Shown here: positions 27,844 through 37,854 of the stretch, one piece after another
Layout of the letters: every line of letters begins with the position of its first letter
How positions within the stretch are numbered: the first letter of the stretch is position 1
NCBI RefSeq assembly: GCF_025060755.1
Contig: NZ_JANYUY010000001.1
Location: forward strand, 496,001 to 560,000
Direction: 5' to 3'
Origin: Paenibacillus doosanensis
GTDB taxonomy: Bacteria > Bacillota > Bacilli > Paenibacillales > NBRC-103111
DNA: 64,000 nucleotides
Program-made: the position numbers and the translations under genes
The notes under the pieces: generated by a model
What the model was told of the DNA's origin: nothing
Seen by the model: only the letters and a program-made list of their open reading frames with translations
Database searches by the model: none

Positions 27844-28820
27844 TATTCATCCTCCTTGGAGCCGAACAATCCCCAGCAAAGTTTATTCGACACGTACATC
27901 AGAACGAGCAGGAATACGGAAATCGCAGCGGCATACCCCATTTCAAATCGAGTAAACCCATAATCCTCAATATGATTGATAATCAAGTGGCCCGAATACT
28001 GCGGCGTCGGATTTTGCCCCGATAGCTCAACTCCTATTAGCCCTGCCTTGAACGTCGATACGAGAGCCATCACCGCGCCGAACAGCATCTGCGGCTTCAT
28101 CGACGGAATCGTGATGTACCAAATTTCCTGCAGCCTGCTGCTCATACCGTCGAGACGTCCCGCCTCGTACAGCTCCGGGTTGACGTTCAGTATGCCGGCC
28201 ATCATCGCCAGGAAGCCGACGCCCATACTGGACCAGAGCGTAACGACGATCATCGAGTTCATCAGATAAGCTTTATCCGTCACCCACAAGAGCGGTTCGT
28301 CGATAAACCCGATTTGCAGCAAAATGCTGTTCAAATAGCCGAGACGGTCGCCGGACAACAGCGGCAGCCATACGATCGTCATCGCGATCCCCATCGTCAG
28401 CGACGGCGTATACATGGCCAGCGCAAACCATCTGCGCAGACTCGCCGGCAGTTGGGTAATCAGCCAAGCGAGCAGGAAGGCCAGAATGTAGCCGCCGGGA
28501 CCGACGATCACCGCAAACTTGAACGTGTTCGGCAAGGCATATTTCAGGAAGGTCAAATCCTGTGAAATCAAGTTTTGAAAATTCGTCCAGCCGATAAAGC
28601 GAGGCGGCTCAATGGCGTTGAAATAAGTAAAGCTCAGGCACACGGCCGCAAGCACCGGCACCAGAATAAAAGCGATGAAGCAAAACATAAACGGTGCAAT
28701 AAACAGATACGATAAGCGGTATGCCCAAATCTCGGACAGCAACGACTTTACTTTATCCGTCCATGTCAGCTTGACCGGAGCGGCCGGTTTCGTAGAAAGG
28801 CTTGCTTGGTTACTTAACAT
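27843..28820 (-). CDS. Carbohydrate ABC transporter permease, MalF-type (first pair)
   Basis: 325 residues. A cytoplasmic N-tail of about 35 residues precedes helix 1 ([20 protein letters not shown]). The EAA loop is [20 protein letters not shown], with G in place of the usual second A. The ATG lies inside the end of the solute-binding protein gene (11-base overlap) with GGGGTGAATCCGT upstream. It pairs with the MalG-type gene that follows. Confidence 0.93.
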   Translation of the reverse strand: MLSNQASLSTKPAAPVKLTWTDKVKSLLSEIWAYRLSYLFIAPFMFCFIAFILVPVLAAVCLSFTYFNAIEPPRFIGWTNFQNLISQDLTFLKYALPNTFKFAVIVGPGGYILAFLLAWLITQLPASLRRWFALAMYTPSLTMGIAMTIVWLPLLSGDRLGYLNSILLQIGFIDEPLLWVTDKAYLMNSMIVVTLWSSMGVGFLAMMAGILNVNPELYEAGRLDGMSSRLQEIWYITIPSMKPQMLFGAVMALVSTFKAGLIGVELSGQNPTPQYSGHLIINHIEDYGFTRFEMGYAAAISVFLLVLMYVSNKLCWGLFGSKEDE

Positions 28821-31818
28821 ACGGATTCACCCCATCCCAAGGCTTGTCGACAACCGGCAAATCCATCGTTTTGATTATTTCGCCGTTTGCATCTATAAAG
28901 CCGAATTCCTGCTGCTTGCGCCGCAGCTCCCTGTTAATGTCCAGAACGGTCTGCTCGAGCGAGCTTCGGTAGTTCATGCCGTCCACCACCGCACGGTTCC
29001 AGGCGTTGTTGATCTCGCGTCCTACGAAGTAGCCGCCCGGCAGGTTCGGCATATCCTTATACCATCTCCACTGCTCCAGGATGACGTTCGCGTCCTCGCG
29101 CTTCCAAGGCAGCTTGGAGAACGCTTCGACGTTGGCCGTGTTCCAGCGGAACGACACTCCGTTAAACGCTTCCAAGTCCGATCCGTACCGTTCCTGCGTA
29201 TCGGCGGAAGCCCACCATTTCATAAATTCCCATGCCTGGTCTTTCTTCTTGGAGGAGTTGAAAATAACCCCCGCCGTCTGTCCGCCGCCCGACCAGCGCG
29301 CGAGCGTGCCGTCCGGCTGACGAGTGCCCGGAATTTGCGCGATGCCCCAAGAGCCGTTCAACTCGGGCGCCGCCGCCGACAACTGGATGTACGTGTTATA
29401 ATCGGCGAATCCGATCGGCATATCGCCTTTGCGGAAATGCTGATAGAAGCTCGATACGGAGCGGTCCATCGCATAAATATTGAACAAATCGGTCCACTGC
29501 TTGAACGCTTTGAAGCCTTCCGGCGTATCCAATGCGGTTTTGACGCCGTCTTTATCGAAGAATTCCGCATGATTCTGATAAATGAACGTCATATACTCGG
29601 CAGGAGGCATATAGAAGTTCATGTAGTTTTGCTGCAGCGTCGGCAGCATGTCGTACACATCGTCCCAGGTTTCGGGAATCGACAAGCCGAGCCGGCTCAA
29701 GATGTCCTTGCGATAGTACAGCACGTGGAACGCCTGCGTCTCCGGCACCGCGTAGTAGCCTTTATTATAGTAGAAAGGAAGCCACGAGCCCGGGCTGTAA
29801 TTTTTGTACAAGTCCTTGAAATCAGGGAACTTGGATATATCGTATATACTGTTGCGGATCGCATAATCGACCGGCAAATCCTGCGTCAGCCCCAAAGCGA
29901 TGTCCGGCTGGATGCCTGCGGCGTTGGCGAGCACGAGCAGCTGCGCGTTAGGCAGCAGGTTCACCTTGACCTGAATGCCGCTATCCGGCGTGAACGTCTC
30001 GTCGGCAAGCTCCTGCAGCTGCGTGACGTAGTCGCGACCGCGCTGGACCCATACGTTAAGCACCTTGTCGTCCAGATCGCTAAGCCGGTCCTTCGATTGG
30101 AACGAATAGAAGAAATTGACGACCATACCCTTCATTTTGGAGAACAAGGAAGCTTCCATCTCGGGAAAATGTTTCTCGACGGGCGCTACATATATTTCGT
30201 CGAATTGGAGCGGCTGCTGCACGAGCGTTTCGATAAAATTGCTCACCTTCTCGTTCATCGAGGAAATCGTATCCTTGTGGTACGGAATATCGTCGACTTT
30301 GCTGAGCAGCTCTTCAATATCTTTAATCGAAGTATTCAGGCTTTCGCTTACATTATCCTTGCGTCCGTTCACGGCCTGCACCTGCTCGGACAGCTTCTTC
30401 ATCAAATCGGAGACCTCCGTCAGCCGCTTCGGCAAATCCGGCATATCCTGAGCGATTTTCCAGGTCCGGTTCTTGTCGTCCTGGCCGCCGGTCAGCGACT
30501 TCAGGTCCTGATCGATGCCCTGCAGAATGTCGGTAATCTCCTCAATGCCGATAATGATCGGCTTGAACGGATCATGCGTTACGGCCAGCGTCAGCGTATG
30601 CTTGCCTTTTTCCAAATAAAATTCGTACGGCTTCCCTTGATCGTCCGCCACAACCATTCCCTGCCATCCTGAAGCGTAAGGGAACCGGTAGGCGAGCATT
30701 TCCTGGAAAGGCACCTTCCCGTCAATGGCAATCCGGCGGAAGGAAGCTTTTTGCGATATTGTGTTTTGCAGCTCGCGAAAAGCCAGCTTGTATTTGCCGG
30801 ACTCGGGAGCGTCGATCGTCCACGTGATCTCCTGGTTTTGGTTATACCATTTTTTACCTCCGATGCTGTTGAACGTAATCCGGCCTTTGGCCAGCGGAAC
30901 CGTTCTCGGATCGGTATCGGAAGCCATCTGAATCGCCGAATCGTTCTTCCACTCGACGTCTTCGGCCTGCAGCGTAGCCGTATCCGCTTCTACCGGCTTC
31001 GATTGCGGGTAAGCGGCGGCGACTTCTTGATAAGTCTTCGGTTTCGTCTGCGGCGCCAGCTTGATCGATTCGAGCGCCACAGGGTCGAAACTCTGCAAAC
31101 GAATCGTATGCGTCCCTTTGCTGAAGTACCACTGCAGCGGCTCGGAGTAAGCGCCGCCGGAATCGCGGAGCGGCTGCACCGACCAATTCGAGATGTCCTC
31201 GGATTTCGGCCTGATGTCGTTGCCGTCGATGTCCTTCTTGATCGTAAGAGCGTCCTTCCACTGGCGGTACAGCGCGATGGAGGACGCCTCCCGGAACGGA
31301 TGAGCTCCGTCCAGCTTGACGTCCCAGTTGACGGGGCGGCGAAGGCTCTTGCCCGTATACGGACGGTACGATACCTGCATTTCGTACAGGCCGTCCGCCG
31401 GAACCTCCACTTGATATTCGACCCAGCTCTCCTTCGGACTGTTCCACAGGAGCACTCCGCTCTTGCCCTCGTAGCTGCCCACCGTGGCGGCGGCTTCATC
31501 GGATTTCTTGGAAACATCGGCCGCCTTGATCTCGATCGAAGCGGTTCCGGCCTTGATCCCCTTATCCTGCCAGCCCTTCAGTACAGTCGCGTAATACGGC
31601 TCGAATTCGTTGGCTTTCACGACCTGGCGCTGATTCGCCGGCGCAGCCTTGGCCGCCGTATCCGTCTGCGCCGCTGCGGGCTTCCCGGCGTCGGCATTGG
31701 CGGTGTCGGCCGCAGCAGCCTGCGGCAGCGACGGAAAAGGCGTGCACGACAACCCCAGCGACCCGATCATCAGAACCGCAAGAAAGCGCTTGCGTATGCG
31801 TTTCCATTTTACTTGCAA
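28810..31818 (-). CDS. Giant extracellular solute-binding protein with N-terminal carbohydrate-binding-like domains
   Basis: About 1002 residues, more than twice the usual 430. I place the start at a TTG (31818), because AAAGGAG sits eight bases upstream; an in-frame GTG at 31827 overlaps that site. A signal peptide ends near [10 protein letters not shown] first beta-sandwich region (about 65-275) has [20 protein letters not shown], and a second (about 285-440) has [20 protein letters not shown] and [13 protein letters not shown]; both look like CBM6/35-type modules. A helical, probably coiled-coil part (about 445-545) follows. The last 400 residues are a family 1 solute-binding fold, with [20 protein letters not shown] and [20 protein letters not shown]. 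It probably captures a polysaccharide or oligosaccharide for the operon's permeases. Confidence 0.88.
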   Translation of the reverse strand: MQVKWKRIRKRFLAVLMIGSLGLSCTPFPSLPQAAAADTANADAGKPAAAQTDTAAKAAPANQRQVVKANEFEPYYATVLKGWQDKGIKAGTASIEIKAADVSKKSDEAAATVGSYEGKSGVLLWNSPKESWVEYQVEVPADGLYEMQVSYRPYTGKSLRRPVNWDVKLDGAHPFREASSIALYRQWKDALTIKKDIDGNDIRPKSEDISNWSVQPLRDSGGAYSEPLQWYFSKGTHTIRLQSFDPVALESIKLAPQTKPKTYQEVAAAYPQSKPVEADTATLQAEDVEWKNDSAIQMASDTDPRTVPLAKGRITFNSIGGKKWYNQNQEITWTIDAPESGKYKLAFRELQNTISQKASFRRIAIDGKVPFQEMLAYRFPYASGWQGMVVADDQGKPYEFYLEKGKHTLTLAVTHDPFKPIIIGIEEITDILQGIDQDLKSLTGGQDDKNRTWKIAQDMPDLPKRLTEVSDLMKKLSEQVQAVNGRKDNVSESLNTSIKDIEELLSKVDDIPYHKDTISSMNEKVSNFIETLVQQPLQFDEIYVAPVEKHFPEMEASLFSKMKGMVVNFFYSFQSKDRLSDLDDKVLNVWVQRGRDYVTQLQELADETFTPDSGIQVKVNLLPNAQLLVLANAAGIQPDIALGLTQDLPVDYAIRNSIYDISKFPDFKDLYKNYSPGSWLPFYYNKGYYAVPETQAFHVLYYRKDILSRLGLSIPETWDDVYDMLPTLQQNYMNFYMPPAEYMTFIYQNHAEFFDKDGVKTALDTPEGFKAFKQWTDLFNIYAMDRSVSSFYQHFRKGDMPIGFADYNTYIQLSAAAPELNGSWGIAQIPGTRQPDGTLARWSGGGQTAGVIFNSSKKKDQAWEFMKWWASADTQERYGSDLEAFNGVSFRWNTANVEAFSKLPWKREDANVILEQWRWYKDMPNLPGGYFVGREINNAWNRAVVDGMNYRSSLEQTVLDINRELRRKQQEFGFIDANGEIIKTMDLPVVDKPWDGVNPYVK

Positions 31819-31848
31819 TTCAGTCACTCCTTTCTGCCTCCCGGCGTA

Positions 31849-32970
31849 TTAATCCATAATCCGCTCGCCGGTTTCGTTATAGAAGAACAGGGCCTTCGAC
31901 ATGTCGACGGCGACCTGAACCTTGTCTTCTTCGTCATAGTGGTACCGCGGATTCACCCGCACGATGAGCATTCTCTCCTGGCCGATATCCAGATGCAGAT
32001 AGCGGTCCGCTCCCATCAGCTCGCTCAGCTTGTGCGTACCCGGAATGACCGCGTTCGGAAACGCCTGGAACACCATCTCTTCGAGACTGATATTTTCCGG
32101 TCTGACCCCCAGGGTGATCATTTTGTTCACCTGTTTGTTTTTGATCAGAGCGTGGGCTTTGCCGTCCGGAATCGCGAGCGCGAACCGCTGGGTATGAAAT
32201 TCAAGCTTGCCCTGGGCGTTCTCCGTAATCCGCCCTTCGATGAAATTCATCGGCGGGGAGCCGATAAAGCTGGCGACGAACGTGTTGCTCGGATTCGTAT
32301 AAATGACCTCCGGCGTATCGACCTGTTGAATAATGCCGTCCTTCATGACAACGATGCGGTCGCCCATCGTCATCGCTTCGATCTGGTCGTGCGTCACATA
32401 AATCATCGTCACGCCGAGCGTTTTGTGCAGCTTGATAATTTCCGTTCTCATCTGCACCCGCAGCTTGGCGTCCAGGTTGGAGAGCGGCTCATCCATCAGA
32501 AACACCTGCGGATTGCGGACAATGGCGCGTCCGAGCGCCACCCGTTGACGCTGACCGCCCGACAGCTGCCTCGGCTTGCGGCTCAAATATTGCTCGATCT
32601 CCAGCACGCGCGCGGCCCGCTTGACGGCCAGATCGATCTCGTGCTTCGGGAGCTTGCGCAAGCGCAGGCCGAAGGCGATATTCTCGTATACGCTCATATT
32701 CGGATACAGCGCATAATTCTGGAACACCATCGCTATGTCCCGATCCTTCGGCGGCAGATCGTTAACCAGCGTATCTCCGATGTAGATCTCCCCTTCGGAA
32801 ATGTCCTCCAGGCCGGCAATCATTCGGAGCGTCGTCGATTTCCCGCAGCCGGACGGACCGACAAAGACCAAAAACTCCTTATCCTTGATTTCCAGATGGA
32901 AATCCTTTACGACCGGGTGCTTATCCTTCCCGTATCGCTTATACAAATGATTGATAAGAATTCTCGCCAT
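31849..32970 (-). CDS. Sugar ABC transporter ATP-binding protein (MsmK/UgpC type)
   Basis: 373 residues from the ATG at 32970, with GGAGGCGGGAAT upstream. Walker A is VGPSGCGKSTT, the Q-loop lies in MVFQNYALYPNMSVYENIAF, the signature is LSGGQRQRVALGRAI and Walker B is VFLMDEPLSNLD. A C-terminal TOBE/OB-fold extension (about 240-373) is present, as in MalK, MsmK and UgpC. It energises sugar import and is the first gene of the operon, the only ATPase for two permease pairs. In many Firmicutes one MsmK-type ATPase serves several importers in trans; here it is encoded with them. Confidence 0.95.
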   Translation of the reverse strand: MARILINHLYKRYGKDKHPVVKDFHLEIKDKEFLVFVGPSGCGKSTTLRMIAGLEDISEGEIYIGDTLVNDLPPKDRDIAMVFQNYALYPNMSVYENIAFGLRLRKLPKHEIDLAVKRAARVLEIEQYLSRKPRQLSGGQRQRVALGRAIVRNPQVFLMDEPLSNLDAKLRVQMRTEIIKLHKTLGVTMIYVTHDQIEAMTMGDRIVVMKDGIIQQVDTPEVIYTNPSNTFVASFIGSPPMNFIEGRITENAQGKLEFHTQRFALAIPDGKAHALIKNKQVNKMITLGVRPENISLEEMVFQAFPNAVIPGTHKLSELMGADRYLHLDIGQERMLIVRVNPRYHYDEEDKVQVAVDMSKALFFYNETGERIMD

Positions 32971-33011
32971 ATTCCCGCCTCCACGCACAAATTTGCTTTA
33001 TCTTAGAAACT

Positions 33012-33044
33012 ATTGTAATGAATTCCGTGTGAAGATGGTGTGAA
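33012..33044 (-). promoter_or_regulatory. Candidate promoter with tandem TTCACAC repeats upstream of the carbohydrate operon
   Basis: The minus strand has TACAAT at 33012-33017. Upstream are two identical heptamers, TTCACAC, at 33027-33033 and 33038-33044, exactly 11 bases apart, where a -35 box would be. Direct repeats with one-turn spacing are typical of OmpR/PhoB-type binding (PhoP TTHACA N5 TTHACA). Binding is inferred. Confidence 0.5.
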
Positions 33045-33165
33045 TAATTGGGAGCCAAAGCAGAATAGTCCATGTTTAATGGTTATATTCACCATTTTTA
33101 TTTAAAAAGGACTATGTTAATGTCTATACTATTGGAAAATAACGTCAACCTCAGGGAGTGATTGC

Positions 33166-35103
33166 ATGACTGCATCCGCGCAAAACGGGACCGCCGTTTC
33201 GGATAAAAAAAAGCTCGTCCAGCGCTATTTAACGTTTCTCAAGCCTTACCGGCTCACGCTTTTGCTCATTTTATCGCTCGGGATTGCGCAATTCGCCGTG
33301 CCGATGATCGGACCGTGGATGACCAAAATTTTGATCGACGACGTGCTCCCCCAAAAGGAAAGCTTCTGGACGCTGGGCAGGGCAGTGACGGTTCTGGGAG
33401 CCGTCTACGCCTTCGGAATATGGATTAATTTCTTACGCAATACGATTACGTTCAGACTGGGAAACCGGATGGTCTACGACATCCGCCATCAGCTGTATCA
33501 GCATATGCAGAAGCTGTCGCAGCGATTTTACGACAACCGGCAGGTGGGCAGCATTGTTACGCGGATGATGAACGATGTGAACGGGGCGCAAAATCTGGTG
33601 AACGGGGGCATTATCAATCTCGTAATCGATTTGTTTCTCGTCTTTTTCGCCGGCTTCATGCTGTTTAAGATCAACTGGCAGCTCGCTCTGCTGTCGATGT
33701 GGCTGCTGCCGCTCTACTACTTGACGTTCGCGAACATGAACGTGCGAATTCGGCTGTCCTGGCGTTCGGTGCACCGGCAGATGGAGAGAATTCAGGGGGT
33801 TCTCGTCGAGAAAATTTCCGGAATGAAGATCGTCCAATCGTTCAACCAGGAGAAGAAGGAGATGGAGCGGTTCGAGAAGCAGGCCAAAAACCATATCATG
33901 CACGCCAACAAAGCTCAGCTGCTGGCCAACTCGCTCGGGCGGATCAGCCAAACCTTCACGCAGACCGGGGGGCTGATCATCTGGTTCACCGGAGGCTTGC
34001 TCGTGCTTAAGGGGCATATGACCATCGGCCTGCTCGTCGCCTTCCAAGCGTACTTAAGCCAGCTGTACGGGCCGATCCAGCGGTTCGCGGAGGCGAATGC
34101 GACGATCCAGAACTCGCTCAGCAACATCGAGCGCATCTTCGAGGTGTTCGACATCGAGCCGGAAATCATCGTGAAGGAGAACCCGGTCCGGCTGCGGCAG
34201 TGCAAAGGCAGCGTCGTCTTCGACAACGTGACCTTCACCTATGTCACCGAGCGGCCGGAAGACAAGAAGGAGCCCGGCAAACACCATGATCCCGATCTGG
34301 TGGACATGATCCTGCCGGCCAAAAAATTTTACCTCATTCCGCCCAAAACGAAGCCCGATCCGCCGCGGGTCGTCACGGAAAAGCGGACGGCGCTGCGCAA
34401 CGTCAGCTTCACTGCCGCCCCCGGGGACGTCATTGCGCTCGTCGGGCCGAGCGGCGCCGGCAAATCGACGCTGATCAATCTGATCCCGCGCTTCTACGAT
34501 CCGGACGAGGGCGCCGTTTATTTGGACGGCGTCGACTTGCGCGACTGCGACCTGTCCGACGTGCGAATGCAAATCGCCGTCGTGCTGCAGGACAATATGC
34601 TGTTCTCGGGCACGATTTATGAGAACATCGCTTACGGCAACCCGGACGCCGAACGCAAGCAGGTCGTCGAAGCGGCCAAAGCGGCGAACGCCCACGGCTT
34701 CATCCGGGAGATGGACCAAGGTTACGATACGATCGTCGGCGAACGGGGCGTCCGGCTGTCCGGCGGGCAGAAGCAGCGGATCGCGATCGCCCGCGCCCTG
34801 CTCAAAAACCCGCGCATCCTCATCCTAGACGAAGCCACCTCCGCTCTCGACGCGGAGTCGGAAGCGCTGGTGACGGAGGCGCTCGAGAAGCTGATGAAAG
34901 ACCGTACGACCTTCATCATCGCCCACAGGCTGGCTACCGTCGTAAGAGCCGATCAGATTCTCGTCATCGATCAGGGCCGGATTGCGGAGCGCGGCACTCA
35001 TCAGGAGCTGCTGAGGCAAAGCGGGCTGTACCGCGAGCTGTACGAGAAGCAGCTGAAGGCGATGAGGCCGGACGAAATGCTGGGCGTCGGCTTCGGCACA
35101 TAG
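33166..35103 (+). CDS. ABC transporter, fused membrane and ATPase domains (MsbA/BmrA-like exporter half-transporter)
   Basis: 645 residues, longer than the usual 580-600. Six membrane helices (about 28-320) are followed by the nucleotide-binding domain with Walker A GPSGAGKST (about 428-436), Q-loop AVVLQDNMLFSGTIYENIAY, signature LSGGQKQRIAIARALL and Walker B ILILDEATSALDAESE. Between the first beta strand (NVTFTYVTERPE) and the next (LRNVSFTAAPG) there is an unusual insert of about 45 residues rich in K, P, D and H (about 361-405). It probably works as a homodimer exporting lipids or drugs. GGGAG precedes the ATG. It diverges from the sugar operon and has no cotranscribed neighbour. Confidence 0.9.
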   Translation: MTASAQNGTAVSDKKKLVQRYLTFLKPYRLTLLLILSLGIAQFAVPMIGPWMTKILIDDVLPQKESFWTLGRAVTVLGAVYAFGIWINFLRNTITFRLGNRMVYDIRHQLYQHMQKLSQRFYDNRQVGSIVTRMMNDVNGAQNLVNGGIINLVIDLFLVFFAGFMLFKINWQLALLSMWLLPLYYLTFANMNVRIRLSWRSVHRQMERIQGVLVEKISGMKIVQSFNQEKKEMERFEKQAKNHIMHANKAQLLANSLGRISQTFTQTGGLIIWFTGGLLVLKGHMTIGLLVAFQAYLSQLYGPIQRFAEANATIQNSLSNIERIFEVFDIEPEIIVKENPVRLRQCKGSVVFDNVTFTYVTERPEDKKEPGKHHDPDLVDMILPAKKFYLIPPKTKPDPPRVVTEKRTALRNVSFTAAPGDVIALVGPSGAGKSTLINLIPRFYDPDEGAVYLDGVDLRDCDLSDVRMQIAVVLQDNMLFSGTIYENIAYGNPDAERKQVVEAAKAANAHGFIREMDQGYDTIVGERGVRLSGGQKQRIAIARALLKNPRILILDEATSALDAESEALVTEALEKLMKDRTTFIIAHRLATVVRADQILVIDQGRIAERGTHQELLRQSGLYRELYEKQLKAMRPDEMLGVGFGT

Positions 35104-35265
35104 GCTGCGGATCGGCGCCTCCTGACGAAGCCGTTTCATCCGCTGTAATCTTCTTCGCATCAGAGGCGAGGGGGACGGCGGCTGACGTTCCGCTCCGCGG
35201 TTCTTTCCCCGATGATGCGCTTGCGGCTGCCGGACAGGATATCCCGGTACCCGGCAACCGCAGCG

Positions 35266-35490
35266 TTACTCCAGCATTTTCCCGAGCGGCTTGAACAGCT
35301 TGTCCACCAATTGAGTCGGGCCGGGCATCTCCGGGAAAAAGATCAGCAGCACGCCCAGTACATACCCGAAAAGGGTGAGCACGATAAACGCCCCTTTCTC
35401 CTTGGCCGAGTATTGCTTCATCTTGGGCCATTCATAGGCGATCATCAGAATGACCAATACGGTGATCGACATCAACGTTCCCCAGCTCAT
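35266..35490 (-). CDS. Small two-helix membrane protein of the germination operon (D-subunit-like)
   Basis: 74 residues with two predicted membrane helices, LMSITVLVILMIAYEW (about 5-21) and AFIVLTLFGYVLGVLLIFF (about 34-52), then a short tail, KLFKPLGKMLE. Its ATG begins one base after the GerC stop (TAAGATG), with AGGTG upstream. Small two-helix D subunits of 70-80 residues are known from several GerA-family operons and modulate receptor function. Assignment rests on size, topology and position. Confidence 0.75.
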   Translation of the reverse strand: MSWGTLMSITVLVILMIAYEWPKMKQYSAKEKGAFIVLTLFGYVLGVLLIFFPEMPGPTQLVDKLFKPLGKMLE

Positions 35491-35491
35491 C

Positions 35492-36724
35492 TTATTTTTT
35501 CACCTCGCTTTCCGGGCGGTTCGCCCCTACGGTCGCCATATCGGTGCGAAGTATTCGCGCCGAGGCCACAATCTGAACCTCTACTTCCGGGAAAATATCG
35601 TCCCAATGGTCCTTCGTCTTCTCCCATTCCTTCGGATACTTGCGGTGAAACGCTTCGGCGAAGTTGAAGATATCGGCGTTCAGCTGCTTCTGCGGGTGCA
35701 CCAGAGCCAGTTTAATTCGCTCTTCGATGTCCTTCGCCAGCTCTTTCTCCAACTTTTTCGTCAATTTGGGATCGCTTAAATTGAGATTCGTCGTATTTTG
35801 CATCACATCGTCTTCCGTATGAATTTTGACCGTCATGCTCCATTTATCTCCCTCAATCTTCGGAACGAGCTCGCTGGAGCTTCTCAGCAGCTTCACCGAC
35901 ACATGCCCTTTGCCTTCCTTGGGCTCGATTGTGACGATGGACGTCTTCACTTCGTTTCTAAGCCAGAGCAAGCCTCTGGTCAGCTTATCGTCCAATCGGC
36001 CGACCAGGCGGTCTTGTTTCATTATGGCGGTACCGTTGATGAAGCCTACCGTTTGGTTCGGCTTTTGATTTTTCTCGGGCGGAAGCACTTCGATCCAGGG
36101 GACCGCCGCCGCTTGAGCGTCGCCGATCAGCATTTCGGCCAAATCCTTGACCGTCACCTTCATGCCCGTCTGCAGCTTGGCCATCTCCCGCAGCACTTCC
36201 GCGGAGCTTCTCTCTATGGGCGGCAGCAGCGACAATATGTTCTTGGCCTCCCCTTTGCTGATGAAGACATCCGCCCGCTCCCGCGGACCGGGCTCCCGCA
36301 TTATGAAGTCGACCTGATCGCGAATCCCCTCTCTCGCCAGCTTTTCGCCGAAGATGAAAATTTCGCAATGCCCCCAGAAAATCCGCCTCGGAAACTCCTC
36401 CTGCAGCTTGGACATGGCATCGGCCAGCGTAACCCCCCGCGCGGAACGGACCAGCGTCTGGGCGTTACCGCTGCTGGCACCCGTTCCCGAAGCGCCCTGC
36501 TCCCCGCTTCCCGAAGGCTTCGGCACATAAACCTCGATCGACAGCTCGATCATCGCATCCTCTTTTTTATCGAGACCCGCCGCCATAATGAGCGTCAAAT
36601 CGTTAACCTCGACCCGGTCCCAGCAACCCGTAAGCGTAAGCAGCAAAGCGAAGCCGCCGATGACAGAAAGCGCGGGCCGTAACAGCCGCATTCCTGATTG
36701 CGCGATGCCGTTGCCGTAATTCAT
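35492..36724 (-). CDS. Ger(x)C family spore germination lipoprotein
   Basis: 410 residues from the ATG at 36724, which overlaps the upstream GerAB stop as ATGA and has CAGGAGGTACCGC upstream; the longer frame to 36934 is a shadow. The signal peptide ends in the lipobox LTLTGC, and the next residues, WDRVEVNDL, are the conserved GerC start. Later blocks PRRIFWGHCEIFIFGEKLAR and REPGPRERADVFISKGEAKN also match the family. A serine/glycine-rich loop (SGSGEQGASGTGASSGNAQ) interrupts the first domain. As the C subunit it should be anchored on the outer face of the spore inner membrane in the receptor complex. Confidence 0.93.
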   Translation of the reverse strand: MNYGNGIAQSGMRLLRPALSVIGGFALLLTLTGCWDRVEVNDLTLIMAAGLDKKEDAMIELSIEVYVPKPSGSGEQGASGTGASSGNAQTLVRSARGVTLADAMSKLQEEFPRRIFWGHCEIFIFGEKLAREGIRDQVDFIMREPGPRERADVFISKGEAKNILSLLPPIERSSAEVLREMAKLQTGMKVTVKDLAEMLIGDAQAAAVPWIEVLPPEKNQKPNQTVGFINGTAIMKQDRLVGRLDDKLTRGLLWLRNEVKTSIVTIEPKEGKGHVSVKLLRSSSELVPKIEGDKWSMTVKIHTEDDVMQNTTNLNLSDPKLTKKLEKELAKDIEERIKLALVHPQKQLNADIFNFAEAFHRKYPKEWEKTKDHWDDIFPEVEVQIVASARILRTDMATVGANRPESEVKK

Positions 36725-37821
36725 GCGGTACCTCCTGCTTTCGTTTTGCGGATCATAGCAACAATAACTAAGAGAATCGGCAGCAAATACTGTACGGTAG
36801 CATAATAGAATGGGCCTCTCGTCCCGATCGTGCGGCCGAGCTCCTGCAAATTGGTGGCCGACCAGACGCTGAACATCAGCAGGAGCAGCCCTATCGGGAA
36901 CACGAGGACGCGGTACCCGGACAGCCCAAGCCACTGCGCCGTCCCAAGCGCAATGATATAGAAGAAGGTAGAGATTTTAATGAAAATACCCAAAATCCAG
37001 ATAGCCATTACGATAGCCTCCACATGCTCGATGAAATCTCCCGCTTGAATGTAGCGCGCGGCGAGAAACGGAGAATAAATGACGCTGGCGGATAGACCGC
37101 CGTACAAAGACCATACGACCAGGTTCGTTATCAGCAGCGTTGCCATCACCGCCATAATCGACATTCCGCATAAGCGCATCCCCTTCGAGCGGTCGATCAG
37201 CAAAGGAAGCAAAAAAGCGATAATCATATATTCCCCATACCAGCCGCCGATAGGGATTAGCGCCCCCAGCAAGGAGGGCTTCATTCCATGCTCCATCACC
37301 GGCAGAAGCCTTCTTAAATCCAGTTCCGGAGTCAGCAGCAGCACGACCGTTACGAACAGGACAATAATGAGAGGCACGAATACCATCGCGCTTCTGCCGA
37401 TCACCTCCACTCCCCCGCGAACCGCGAAGGAGGATACGAATATCACGCTCCCCATAATTAGAATCAAAGGCGTGCGGGAAAAAAAACTGCCGACCAGAAA
37501 CTCGCCGTACTCCCTGACGACATAGCCGTTCAGCTGAAGATAGAAAAAGATAATGATCAGCCCGATAAGTTTGCCCGGAAACCATCCGGCTATGGCCGTG
37601 CTGTATTCGACGATCGACTGCTGGGGGAACCGGTTGTGAAGCCAGAAGCAAATCCATACGATGAAGCAGCCTCCTGCAGCGCTCCAGATCGCCGAGATCC
37701 ACATATCCCTGCCCGCAATGACGGCCAGCATCGAGGGGAGCAGCAGGATTCCGGTAATAACTACCGTCGGATACAGCATAACGGCCATTTGCAGCGAGCT
37801 GATTTTGCCTTTTTCTATCAT
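36721..37821 (-). CDS. GerAB-type germination receptor subunit (second of two)
   Basis: 366 residues with about ten membrane helices, APC superfamily (GerAB/ArcD/ProY). The start MIEKGKISSLQMAVMLYPTV is the family signature; AGRDMWISAIWSAAGG and LVGSFFSRTPLILIMG are further matches. GerAB subunits carry the germinant-binding site; the ligand here is unknown. It follows a paralogue 33 bases upstream with which it shares the overall pattern (HTEA/HVEAIVMAIWILG) but clearly diverged sequence. The next gene, gerC, overlaps by four bases. Confidence 0.93.
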   Translation of the reverse strand: MIEKGKISSLQMAVMLYPTVVITGILLLPSMLAVIAGRDMWISAIWSAAGGCFIVWICFWLHNRFPQQSIVEYSTAIAGWFPGKLIGLIIIFFYLQLNGYVVREYGEFLVGSFFSRTPLILIMGSVIFVSSFAVRGGVEVIGRSAMVFVPLIIVLFVTVVLLLTPELDLRRLLPVMEHGMKPSLLGALIPIGGWYGEYMIIAFLLPLLIDRSKGMRLCGMSIMAVMATLLITNLVVWSLYGGLSASVIYSPFLAARYIQAGDFIEHVEAIVMAIWILGIFIKISTFFYIIALGTAQWLGLSGYRVLVFPIGLLLLMFSVWSATNLQELGRTIGTRGPFYYATVQYLLPILLVIVAMIRKTKAGGTA

Positions 37822-37854
37822 GGTCAGGTCTCCCCTCCGTGCGCAAACTGGCGC

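Noticed and set aside
28675-33006. Long plus-strand open frames (28675-30672 and 30751-33006)
   Set aside because: Both are antisense to the binding protein and ATPase genes, which have clear family motifs. Their translations resemble no protein and are rich in R, H and Q as expected from the reverse of GC-rich codons.
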